From positions 310,001 to 374,000 of the forward strand of contig JBAZNL010000001.1 in the NCBI GenBank assembly GCA_041649275.1: DNA of 64,000 nt, given 5' to 3'. Position numbers and translations under genes: made by a program. This DNA is from Candidatus Izemoplasmatales bacterium (GTDB lineage Bacteria; Bacillota_I; Bacilli_A; Izemoplasmatales; Hujiaoplasmataceae). The notes beneath the pieces were generated by a model. The model did no database searches. It was not told where the DNA came from and saw only the letters and a program-made list of their open reading frames with translations. Within the stretch, counting starts at the first letter, position 1, and each line of letters starts with the position of its first letter. Shown in pieces: positions 31,716 to 39,349 of this stretch.

Positions 31716-32729
31716 CTAGGCGAAGAAGGAACGCACCAGGTCAGCGACGCGGTCGATGTCGGCGCGGTCGACGTCCAGATGGGTGACGAAGCGGAAGGAA
31801 TGCTCGTAGGGCAGAATCTTGACGCCGTGGGCGAGGAGGAAGTCGAGCAGACCGTACTTGCGTTCGTCGGCGATGTCCCAGAACACCATGTTGATGTCGC
31901 GCTCGGAGCGGTCGACGACGATTCCCTCGATTGCCGAGAGACGCTCGTCGAGATACGCGGCGTTGGCGTGGTCGACGGAAAGCCGCTTCGGCATCTTCGT
32001 CAGCGCGACGATGCCTGCGGCGGCGAGGAATCCCGCCTGGCGCATTCCGCCGCCCATGAGCTTGCGGCGGTCCTTGGCGCGCTCGCAGAATTCGTGCGTC
32101 CCGACGAGAACGGTGCCGACGGGGGCGGCGAGCCCCTTGGAGAGGCAGACGGAGACCGAGTCGGCGTCGCGCACGATGTCCCTGACGTCGCAGCCGAGGG
32201 CGGCCGCCGCGTTGAAGATGCGGGCGCCGTCGAGATGGATCTTGAGGCCGTGCCGGCGGGCGATGGCGGCGACCTTCGCGATGTAGTCGAGGGCGATCGC
32301 GTGGCCGTTGAAGGCGTTCTCGAGGCAGACGAGACGGGTTCCCGGCGTGAAGCGGGACTTCTCCTTGATCGCGGCTTCGTACTTGGCGAGGTTCCAGACG
32401 CCGCCAACGCCGTCCATCGTGAACAGCTGGACGCCGGAGATGATCGCCGAGGCGCCCGATTCGTGCAGCACGATGTGCGCGTTCTTGTCGAGGATGACCT
32501 CGTCGCCGCGGTTGCAGTGGGTGAAGAGGGCGAGCTGGTTGGAGAATGTTCCCGAAGGAACGAACACGCCGTCCTCCTTGCCGAACGCGGCGGCCGCGAG
32601 CCGTTCGAGCTCGTTCACCGTCGGGTCGTCCTGGAAGACGTCGTCGCCGACCTCGGCGCGATACATCGCGTCGCGCATCTCCTGCGTCTGCTGGGTGACG
32701 GTGTCGCTGCGCAGATCGATCCATTTCAT
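31716..32729 (-). CDS. ltaE: low-specificity L-threonine aldolase
   Basis: 337 residues, PLP fold type I. N-terminal MKWIDLRSDTVTQQT and GDDVFQDDPTVNELE are the family signature. HLDGARIFNA holds the PLP-binding Asp, and CLSKGLAAPVG the Schiff-base Lys. It cleaves L-threonine or allo-threonine to glycine and acetaldehyde. Start and stop are coupled to chorismate mutase (ATGA 32726-32729) and to the NUDIX gene. Confidence 0.94.
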   Translation of the reverse strand: MKWIDLRSDTVTQQTQEMRDAMYRAEVGDDVFQDDPTVNELERLAAAAFGKEDGVFVPSGTFSNQLALFTHCNRGDEVILDKNAHIVLHESGASAIISGVQLFTMDGVGGVWNLAKYEAAIKEKSRFTPGTRLVCLENAFNGHAIALDYIAKVAAIARRHGLKIHLDGARIFNAAAALGCDVRDIVRDADSVSVCLSKGLAAPVGTVLVGTHEFCERAKDRRKLMGGGMRQAGFLAAAGIVALTKMPKRLSVDHANAAYLDERLSAIEGIVVDRSERDINMVFWDIADERKYGLLDFLLAHGVKILPYEHSFRFVTHLDVDRADIDRVADLVRSFFA

Positions 32730-33004
32730 AGGTTGTCCCTCACGATCGATTTCTGATAGTCCTTCGAGAGCTGCATGACGTTTTCTAGAAAACGCCTGTA
32801 GTAGTCGGCATAGGGCGATTCCTCGATCCGCGCCATGTTCGCTTCCATGACCTGACGTTCGCGGTCGCGGTCGTAGACGGTCATGTCGTTCTTCAGTTTG
32901 ACGTCCGCGATCGCGCGAACGGTCTCCATCCGGTCGATGAAGAGCCTTTGCAGTTCGATGTCGATCTCGTCGATCTTGCGCCTGAGGGCGTTGATTGCTT
33001 CCAT
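32726..33004 (-). CDS. chorismate mutase (AroQ fold)
   Basis: 92 residues, all-helical. ALRRKIDEIDIELQRLFIDRMETVRAIADVK is the first AroQ helix with the active-site Arg (about 9) and the later K and R/E residues (VYDRDRERQV). It converts chorismate to prephenate for Phe/Tyr synthesis. GGAGGATGCGAC precedes ATG 33004. It is first in the operon CM-ltaE-NUDIX-rluF; no other aromatic gene is nearby. Confidence 0.9.
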   Translation of the reverse strand: MEAINALRRKIDEIDIELQRLFIDRMETVRAIADVKLKNDMTVYDRDRERQVMEANMARIEESPYADYYRRFLENVMQLSKDYQKSIVRDNL

Positions 33005-33044
33005 GTCGCATCCTCCAATACATCCATGATTTCGCTCATTCCCC

Positions 33045-33053
33045 ATTATAGCA
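33045..33053 (-). promoter_or_regulatory. extended -10 promoter of the chorismate mutase operon
   Basis: TGCTATAAT on the minus strand, 41 bp upstream of the ATG at 33004; no -35. Confidence 0.65.
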
Positions 33054-33057
33054 CAAG

Positions 33058-33119
33058 AAACCGGCCTTTGGGCCGGCTTCCTGAACGTGATGAAAAAAGT
33101 CCCGACCGCGTCAGGACTT
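33058..33119 (-). terminator. tandem terminators after thioredoxin reductase
   Basis: First hairpin: AAGTCC...GGACTT stem 33097-33119 with T run at 33098-33093; the TGA stop of the reductase gene (33111-33113) lies inside its stem. Second hairpin: AAGCCGGCC/GGCCGGTTT at about 33058-33080. Two terminators in series separate the trx operon from the next promoter. Confidence 0.82.
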
Positions 33120-33968
33120 GATCGATTTGAGATGCTTGTGGATGGCGATGCCGGCATGGGCTCCGTCCGAGACGGCCTTCGCGATCTGGGACAACCCGCC
33201 GATGCAGTCCCCCGCGGCGAAGAGCCCGGGGATGTTCGTCATGAAGTCGGCGTCGACGACGATCCGATTGTTCTCCATGAGCGCGCCGATGCGAAGCGCG
33301 AAATCGGCCGCCGAAGCGGTACCGACCGCAACGAAGAGGACGTCGAGCGGATACTCCGTACCCGCCGTGGCGACGCCGCCGAGACGGTCCGTCCCCCGGA
33401 TCTCGACGAGCGGATCTTCCACGATCCGGACGCCTTCGGGACGATGTACCAGGGATTCGCCGTTCGTGAAGACGGTGATGTCCTTGGAGAAATTGCGCAG
33501 GACGTCGAGTTCCTCGAGCATGAATTCGCCGCTCCCGACGATGCCGATCCGCTTCTGACGGTAAAGGAACCCGTCGCAGACGGCGCAGTACGAGATGCCG
33601 AGGCCGACGAACTCGTTGAAGCGGCGGACCTTCAGGTTGGCGCGGCTCATGCCCGTCGCCATCAGGACCGCCTTGGCGGGATGGACGCCGCTCGCGGTCT
33701 TGACCGAAAAACCGTCGCCGGCTTCGATTCCGAGAACCTCCTCGCGCAGCACCCTGACCCCGAGGCGTTCCGCCTGGGCGATGCCGCGGGCGATCAGGTC
33801 GGGACCGGAGATCGGCTCGACGATGCCGTAGTAGTTCTCGATCGCGTCGGACTTGCCGAGCGCTCCCTGGTCTTTCATGAGCACGAGGACGTCGCGTTTG
33901 AACCGCTGCAGGTAGATGGCCGCGGAGATCCCCGCGGGACCGCCGCCGACAACGATGACGTCTGCCAT
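33111..33968 (-). CDS. thioredoxin reductase-like NAD(P)/FAD oxidoreductase
   Basis: 285 residues. GGGPAGISAAIY binds FAD, YCAVCDG is the redox-active disulfide (CxxC), GSGEFMLEEL replaces the usual GGGDSA NADPH loop, and GLFAAGDC closes the FAD site. TrxB reduces thioredoxin with NADPH. The altered second nucleotide-binding loop and short length leave the electron donor uncertain; ferredoxin- or flavin-dependent variants exist. The gene follows trxA by two bases. Confidence 0.86.
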   Translation of the reverse strand: MADVIVVGGGPAGISAAIYLQRFKRDVLVLMKDQGALGKSDAIENYYGIVEPISGPDLIARGIAQAERLGVRVLREEVLGIEAGDGFSVKTASGVHPAKAVLMATGMSRANLKVRRFNEFVGLGISYCAVCDGFLYRQKRIGIVGSGEFMLEELDVLRNFSKDITVFTNGESLVHRPEGVRIVEDPLVEIRGTDRLGGVATAGTEYPLDVLFVAVGTASAADFALRIGALMENNRIVVDADFMTNIPGLFAAGDCIGGLSQIAKAVSDGAHAGIAIHKHLKSIKS

Positions 33969-33970
33969 GC

Positions 33971-34282
33971 TTACAGTCCCAGGCGCTTCAGCAGGTTTTC
34001 CTTGCTCATCAGGCCGACGACCTGGGAAACGGCCTTGCCGCCCTTGAAGAGCATCACGGTCGGGATCGAGGAGATCCGGTAGGTGTTGGCGAGCGCCGGC
34101 TCGTCGTCGACGTTGACCTTGCCGACCTTGACCTTGCCTTCTAGGTCGACGGCGATCTGTTCGATGGTCGGGCCGAGGGCTTTGCACGGGCCGCACCAGA
34201 TCGCCCAGAAATCGACGATGACGGGCAGTTCGGACTGCAGGACTTCTTTTTGGAAATTGCCGTTGGTGAGTTGGATGGACAT
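33971..34282 (-). CDS. trxA: thioredoxin
   Basis: 103 residues with the active site WCGPC (about residues 29-33) and cis-Pro in SSIPTVMLF. A standard small thioredoxin that reduces disulfides in the cytoplasm. Forms an operon with the reductase. ATG with AAAGGAGAATAACC upstream. Confidence 0.97.
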   Translation of the reverse strand: MSIQLTNGNFQKEVLQSELPVIVDFWAIWCGPCKALGPTIEQIAVDLEGKVKVGKVNVDDEPALANTYRISSIPTVMLFKGGKAVSQVVGLMSKENLLKRLGL

Positions 34283-34324
34283 TTGGTTATTCTCCTTTTG
34301 GACTTATCTACGAATTCCGAGCCT

Positions 34325-34333
34325 ATTGTATCA
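34325..34333 (-). promoter_or_regulatory. extended -10 promoter of trxA
   Basis: TGATACAAT on the minus strand, 43 bp upstream of ATG 34282. Confidence 0.6.
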
Positions 34334-34372
34334 AATGGGAAGCGAAAACGAAACCGTAATGCTCAAACGCGC

Positions 34373-34960
34373 TCAAAAGCCCTCTTCCTCGGGGAAAAGT
34401 TGCATCTGTTCGAAGGGATTTTGCTTTTTCGCAAGCAGGAACTTGTAGTTCCCGTAGATCATGTCGGCGATGTCGGAAGCCGACATGTTCGTCGTGTCAA
34501 TCACCATGTCGAGAGATCCGATGCTGGAGATGTCGAAACGTTCGCGGTCGGAAGCGAGCCGACGTTCGGCCTCTTCCTTCGTGTCGCCGCGATAGCGCAT
34601 CCGCTCGTAGCGGACGGATTCCTCGGTCTGCAGGTAGATCGCGACGATGGTGCACACCTTCAGTTGAAGGAACGAGGCGAGTCCGCGCGGCTCGAGGATG
34701 ATCAGCTTGTCATCGCGAAGCTGGTTCAGCGGCGTCCCGTAGCGGAAGCCGTTGTAGGTCGCGGTCTCGGCGAAATACTGCTCGCCGATCAATCTGTCGA
34801 ACTCGGCTTCGTCGACGAACTGGTAGTCGAAGCCGTCGATCTCGTTTACCCGCTTCGGGCGCGTCGTGCAAGTCACGACGCGGGAGATCGGATAACGGTT
34901 CAACATGATTTTCGCCGATTCGGTTTTGCCCGATGCGCTCGGGCCGAGCAGGATGAGCAT
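34373..34960 (-). CDS. guanylate kinase-like protein
   Basis: 195 residues. P-loop GPSASGKTE, then the GMP-binding region CTTRPKRVNEIDGFDYQFV, with R, Y and E/D as in guanylate kinase, and a lid R.ERMRYRGDTKEEAERRLASD. The second half departs from canonical Gmk (LIILEPRGLASFLQ in place of LDID..GA), so it may act on another nucleotide. ATG 34960 with GGAGGCGGTCC upstream. It is divergent from ktrB. Confidence 0.78.
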   Translation of the reverse strand: MLILLGPSASGKTESAKIMLNRYPISRVVTCTTRPKRVNEIDGFDYQFVDEAEFDRLIGEQYFAETATYNGFRYGTPLNQLRDDKLIILEPRGLASFLQLKVCTIVAIYLQTEESVRYERMRYRGDTKEEAERRLASDRERFDISSIGSLDMVIDTTNMSASDIADMIYGNYKFLLAKKQNPFEQMQLFPEEEGF

Positions 34961-35065
34961 GGATCGACCGCCTCCAGTCTTACAATGACCATTATATCCC
35001 ATCCCCGCGTCGAGCGGAATCCCGGAATGCGAAAATCGTCTGAAACCTTTCCGCGGCGGTGCCGT

Positions 35066-35094
35066 TTGCATCCACCGCCCAAACGTAGTATAAT
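35066..35094 (+). promoter_or_regulatory. promoter of the ktrB gene
   Basis: TTGCAT (35066-35071), 17-bp spacer, TATAAT (35089-35094), 38 bp before the ATG at 35132. Confidence 0.85.
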
Positions 35095-35131
35095 ACTTTC
35101 GTCGATCCGTCCGCGAAAGGAGGCGAGGCCC

Positions 35132-36475
35132 ATGGTCCATGGAGATCATCCCGTCCATAAAAAAAAGAAACTGCCGCCGCTTCTGATCGTCATCGTCAGT
35201 TTCCTCGCGATCATCCTCTTCGGCTCGATCGTGCTTGCGCTGCCGATTTCCGTCCAGGACGGCCGTCTTCCCTACGTCGACGCGCTGTTCCTGTCGGCAT
35301 CCGCGGTCTGCGTCACCGGACTGACGACGATCGCCGACCTCGGCGCCACGCTGTCGGTCTTCGGAAAGTTCTTCCTCGCCCTTCTGATCCAGATCGGCGG
35401 CCTCGGCATCGTCACGATCGCGATCTACGTCCTCGTCCTCCTCGGCATCCGCATCGGCGTGATGGAGCGCGTCGTCGTCCGCGAGGCGCTCAACCAGAAT
35501 TCGCTTCAGGGCATGGTTCGGCTCGTGAAGGCGATCGTCCTGACTTCGCTCGCCTTCGAGTTCGTCGGGATGTGGCTCAACCTCATCGTCTTCAGCCGCG
35601 ACTATCCGTTCTGGACGGCGCTCGGCTACAGCGCCTTCCACGCCGTTTCGTCCTTCAACAACGCCGGCTTCGACCTTCTCGGCGCCACCAGCCTGATTCC
35701 TTACGCCGACGACCTCCTCCTGAACCTCAACACCGCCTTCCTCGTGATCGTCGGCGGCATCGGCTTCATCGTCATCTTCGATCTCCTCAAGAAACGCTCC
35801 TGGAAGGGGCTCACGAACTACTCCAAGATCGTCCTCAGGACGACGGGCTTCCTGCTCGTCGCCGGTACCCTGCTTCTCAAGCTCGCCGTCGGTTCCGAGA
35901 TCACCTGGCTGCAGGCGTTCTTCCAGAGTTTCACCGCCCGCACCTCCGGCTTCGCCACCGTCGACCTTTCCCGATTCGGCATCGCCGGGCTGTCCCTGAT
36001 GATCCTCCTCATGTTCATCGGTGCTTCGCCGAACTCGACCGGCGGCGGCATCAAGACCACCACCGCATATACGATCTATCGTTCGACGATCGCCTTCCTC
36101 ACCGGCAAGTCCCCGATCATCAAGAACCGCCGCATCGACGACGAGACGCGGATCAAGGCGCTCACGCTTGCGTTCCTTGCGGTCGTCGTCGTCTTCGTCG
36201 GGTTCCTCGCCCTCGTCGGTTTCGAACAGGATAACATCATGTTCGCATCAACGCCCGAATCGCTGCTCTTCGAGGCCGTCTCGGCCTTCGGCACCGTCGG
36301 CCTATCCACCGGCGTCACCCCGTTCCTCTCGACCGCATCCAAGCTCGTCGTCGTCGTGGTGATGTTCATCGGCCGTCTCGGACCGATCACGATCTTCGGC
36401 TTCTTCAACCGGAACTGGGGGCATCCGTACGCCTCGGCTACCGAGTACCCCGCTGAAAAGGTCCTCATCGGATGA
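35132..36475 (+). CDS. ktrB: KtrB/TrkH family potassium uptake channel subunit
   Basis: 447 residues with eight main membrane helices in four M1-P-M2 repeats. The pore loops are visible as AVCVTGLTT, NNAGFDLLG, ARTSGFATVD and GTVGLSTG, each with the filter Gly. The conserved STGGGIKTTT gating-loop region is present. It imports K+ (with Na+ in Ktr systems). No KtrA/TrkA regulatory gene is in the window. The start follows AAAGGAGGCGAGG; the longer in-frame ORF to 34250 is spurious. Confidence 0.93.
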   Translation: MVHGDHPVHKKKKLPPLLIVIVSFLAIILFGSIVLALPISVQDGRLPYVDALFLSASAVCVTGLTTIADLGATLSVFGKFFLALLIQIGGLGIVTIAIYVLVLLGIRIGVMERVVVREALNQNSLQGMVRLVKAIVLTSLAFEFVGMWLNLIVFSRDYPFWTALGYSAFHAVSSFNNAGFDLLGATSLIPYADDLLLNLNTAFLVIVGGIGFIVIFDLLKKRSWKGLTNYSKIVLRTTGFLLVAGTLLLKLAVGSEITWLQAFFQSFTARTSGFATVDLSRFGIAGLSLMILLMFIGASPNSTGGGIKTTTAYTIYRSTIAFLTGKSPIIKNRRIDDETRIKALTLAFLAVVVVFVGFLALVGFEQDNIMFASTPESLLFEAVSAFGTVGLSTGVTPFLSTASKLVVVVVMFIGRLGPITIFGFFNRNWGHPYASATEYPAEKVLIG

Positions 36476-36484
36476 CCGTTCCCG

Positions 36485-36511
36485 AATCCCGGACCGACGT
36501 CCGGGATTTTT
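36485..36511 (+). terminator. intrinsic terminator after ktrB
   Basis: AATCCCGGA (36485-36493) pairs with TCCGGGATT (36500-36508), followed by TTTTT. It lies only 23 bp before the next gene, so read-through may feed that gene. Confidence 0.88.
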
Positions 36512-36533
36512 CATTTCGCCGAAAGGAGACCCC

Positions 36534-37439
36534 ATGCGCACCCACGTCGTCGGCTCGAACGAACACCATCTGACATTCGAATCATGGTTCCGCCGGCGCC
36601 TCGCGGCGACCGTTCCGGGAACCGCGGCCGCGGCCGTCGCGGCCGGGCGGTTCAGTCTCAACGGCGTCCCCCTCTCCGACCCGCATGCGATCCTGTCGGC
36701 GGGCGACGCGATCGTCGACCGCGACGGCGCCGATCGGATCGTGCGTCCCGCCGCGTCGCTTTCGGTCGTCTTCGAGGACCCCGACCTGCTTGTCGTCGAC
36801 AAGCCCGCCGGCATGCTTTCGCATCCGGAACGGGGGATGCGGGAGCCCGACATCCTTTCCGCGCTCGCGTCGTTCCGCGACGCCGCCGGCTGCGCCCCCG
36901 GCAACCGCCTCGACTTCAACACCGGTGGTCTTTTGATCGTGACGCGGTCGTCCGTCGCCGCCGGGATGCTCGCGGCCGCGATGCGCGAGAATCGGATCGT
37001 TAAGAAATATCTCGCCGTCGTCTCCGGATACATGGTCGAACCGGAGGCGGTCCTCTCGGCCTGGCTGCTCAAGGACGACGTTGCGTCGGTCGTCCGCGTC
37101 GCCGATGTGCCGATCCCGGGATCGAAGCCGATCAAGACCGCCTACCGCGTGCTTGAGGAACGACAGGGGCTTTCGCTTCTGGAGATCGAACCGATCACCG
37201 GCCGCACCCATCAGATCCGCGCCCATTTCGCATTCGTCGGCCATCCCGTCGTTGGCGATGCGCTCTACGGCCATCCCGGGGTGAACCGCCGCTACGGCAT
37301 GAAGCGCCAGGCGCTGTGTTCGCGTTCGCTTTCGTTCTCCTTTCCCGAGCCCGACCACCCGTGGCACCGGCTCGACGGCCGCATCCTCGTCAAGAAGGAC
37401 GTCGACTTCCTCGACCCGCTCGGTTTCGGGACGAAATGA
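36534..37439 (+). CDS. RluA family pseudouridine synthase
   Basis: 301 residues. Short S4-like head, then VVDKPAGMLSHP, the catalytic loop NRLDFNTGGLLIV (Asp), and TGRTHQIRAHFAFVGHPVVGD. It is RluC/RluD-type; the target uridines cannot be read from sequence. GAAAGGAGACCCC precedes the ATG. It lies between the ktrB terminator and a bidirectional terminator and has no obvious promoter. Confidence 0.9.
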   Translation: MRTHVVGSNEHHLTFESWFRRRLAATVPGTAAAAVAAGRFSLNGVPLSDPHAILSAGDAIVDRDGADRIVRPAASLSVVFEDPDLLVVDKPAGMLSHPERGMREPDILSALASFRDAAGCAPGNRLDFNTGGLLIVTRSSVAAGMLAAAMRENRIVKKYLAVVSGYMVEPEAVLSAWLLKDDVASVVRVADVPIPGSKPIKTAYRVLEERQGLSLLEIEPITGRTHQIRAHFAFVGHPVVGDALYGHPGVNRRYGMKRQALCSRSLSFSFPEPDHPWHRLDGRILVKKDVDFLDPLGFGTK

Positions 37440-37440
37440 C

Positions 37441-37482
37441 AAAGAACGGATGGATTCCGACTCCCGGATCCATCCGTTCTTT
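37441..37482. terminator. large bidirectional terminator
   Basis: A 15-bp perfect inverted repeat (37441-37455 with 37468-37482, AAAGAACGGATGGAT) around a 12-nt loop, with A/T runs on both sides. It lies between the convergent RluA-type and nagA genes. Confidence 0.9.
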
Positions 37483-37491
37483 GATTCATGT

Positions 37492-38649
37492 TCAGAGGAT
37501 GACGTTTCCCCGGCAGACGACGTGGCGGACGATGCCGGCGGCGTCGAAGAGGACGAGGTCCGCGGCCATGCCGGGTTCGAGCGACCCGATCTCGGAATCG
37601 ATTCCGAGCATCGCGGCGGGGGTCTTCGTGAGCATCCAGACGGCGTCGGGAAGCGGGACGCCGATCGAGACCATGTTGCGGAGGAGGACGTCGGTGGTCG
37701 CGACCGATCCGGCCAGTTTCGTGGTGCCGGCGAGGTAGGCGGCGTCGCGGACCTCGACGGGCGTCCCGCTCACGGGATCGCCGAGGCGATACGAGCCCGA
37801 CGGCGCGCCGGCCGGCGCGAGGCAGTCGGAGACGAGCAGGAGCCGTTCCCTGCCCTTCGCCTTGTACGCGAGCTTCAGGAGTTCGGCGGGAACGTGGCGC
37901 AGGTCGGCGATGATCTCGGCGTAGAGCCGGTCGTCGTAGAGCGCCGCCTCGGCGACGCCACCCTGCTTGCGACCGCCGCGTTCGGCGACCGAGGACATGG
38001 CGTTGTAGAGGTGGGTCACGCTCCGATAGCCGTGGTTGCAGGCTTCGAACACGGTTTCGGCGGTCGCGTCGGAATGACCGACGGACACGCGGATCCCGCG
38101 TGCCGCGAGGTCGTCCCCGAGCCGGAATGCGCCCGGCAGTTCGGGCGCCGCGGTCATCCGCCGGAAGCACGGATGGCGGCCGGCGAGGGGGATGTATTCG
38201 GCGGGATCGGGATCGCGCAGGACCTGCGGGTCATGCGCGCCTGCCTTGACCTTCGACAGGTAGGGACCCTCGAGGTGCGCGCCGCCGAGGCGGGCGCGGA
38301 TCCTTCCCGAGGCTTCGGCGCGTTCGTAACCCATCAGGAAACGCTCGAGGTCGGCGGGAGCGGCGGAGACGGCGGTCGGGACGATCGTCGTCGTGCCGTG
38401 CAGAAGATGGTATTCGGTCGCGGCGACGTACGCTTCGACGGATGCCTCCATGAAGTCGCGGCCGCCGCCGCCGTGGACATGGACGTCGATGAAGCCGGGG
38501 GCGACGAACAGACCCGTCGCGTCGATCGCGACGTCCGCCTCCGCATCCGTCTTGGTTACGGACGCGATCCGACCGTCCTCGAGGACGACGTCGGCTTCGA
38601 CGATGTCGGTGCCGCGGACGCAACGGCCGTTTGCGACGATGATGCGCAT
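37492..38649 (-). CDS. nagA: N-acetylglucosamine-6-phosphate deacetylase
   Basis: 385 residues, amidohydrolase fold. GFIDVHVHG, HLEGPYL (metal Glu), VGHSDAT and THLYNAMS (metal His residues), and LVSDC (catalytic Asp) are all present. It deacetylates GlcNAc-6-P in amino-sugar breakdown and cell-wall recycling. RBS GAGGGGAGTCCG. It lies 13 bp downstream of the DUF6320-like gene; nagB is not in the window. Confidence 0.95.
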   Translation of the reverse strand: MRIIVANGRCVRGTDIVEADVVLEDGRIASVTKTDAEADVAIDATGLFVAPGFIDVHVHGGGGRDFMEASVEAYVAATEYHLLHGTTTIVPTAVSAAPADLERFLMGYERAEASGRIRARLGGAHLEGPYLSKVKAGAHDPQVLRDPDPAEYIPLAGRHPCFRRMTAAPELPGAFRLGDDLAARGIRVSVGHSDATAETVFEACNHGYRSVTHLYNAMSSVAERGGRKQGGVAEAALYDDRLYAEIIADLRHVPAELLKLAYKAKGRERLLLVSDCLAPAGAPSGSYRLGDPVSGTPVEVRDAAYLAGTTKLAGSVATTDVLLRNMVSIGVPLPDAVWMLTKTPAAMLGIDSEIGSLEPGMAADLVLFDAAGIVRHVVCRGNVIL

Positions 38650-38662
38650 CGGACTCCCCTCC

Positions 38663-39349
38663 TTACAGATGGAACCTTTTCTTGATCTCTTCCCTGATCG
38701 ATTTGGGGAAGAAGAAGACGATGACGAGCAGGATGAACATCGCCGCGCCGAACGAAGCGATCGCCGGCCACGAGACGGCGGCGGGGATGACCCCGACCCA
38801 CACGAGCACGAGCGGAACGAGCGAGAAGAACAGGATCGTAAGAAGATAAATGATGTAGTCGCGATGGTTCATGCGTTTGACGAGGATGATCCCGGAGATC
38901 GCGAAGTTGCAGGCGAGGAGGGCGAGCGGCGTGACGTAGTCGAGCGCCCATCCCTGGGTGCCGTCGACGAAACTGTCGATGCCGTTCAGGATCAGGATCA
39001 GGACCGTCGTCAAAAACGCCAGCCTGAAGGCGACGTTCTGGTTCGTCAGGATGCCGTAGCGGAGGACCAGCCAGAAATAGAGGATCGCACCGATCGGAAT
39101 CAGGCTCCACCACGGATCGCCGGGCTGGCGCGTGAACAGGTTCACGAGCAGGAGCGTGGCGATCGAGACGGTGGTGACGAAGAGCAGGATCCGCTTCGTG
39201 ATCGGCAGCACCTCGCGGCGCGAGGGGATGCATTCGGGATAGATCTCGCCGATGGCCGGATCGTCGTCGCCCGAAAGCACCTGGTGGCAGAGCGGACAGT
39301 ACTTGAAGTTGGTCCGGACGTCGACGTTGCACTTGTCGCAATGCTTCAT
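38663..39349 (-). CDS. zinc-ribbon membrane protein, DUF6320-like
   Basis: 228 residues. N-terminal zinc ribbon CDKCNVDV...YCPLCHQVL (residues 4-24) and six membrane helices. The layout and the coupling (ATGA 39346-39349) to an alpha/beta-hydrolase/acyltransferase gene match the DUF6320 family of Clostridia, which is often encoded with those enzymes. Function unknown, perhaps membrane-lipid or acyl-ester related. Confidence 0.75.
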   Translation of the reverse strand: MKHCDKCNVDVRTNFKYCPLCHQVLSGDDDPAIGEIYPECIPSRREVLPITKRILLFVTTVSIATLLLVNLFTRQPGDPWWSLIPIGAILYFWLVLRYGILTNQNVAFRLAFLTTVLILILNGIDSFVDGTQGWALDYVTPLALLACNFAISGIILVKRMNHRDYIIYLLTILFFSLVPLVLVWVGVIPAAVSWPAIASFGAAMFILLVIVFFFPKSIREEIKKRFHL

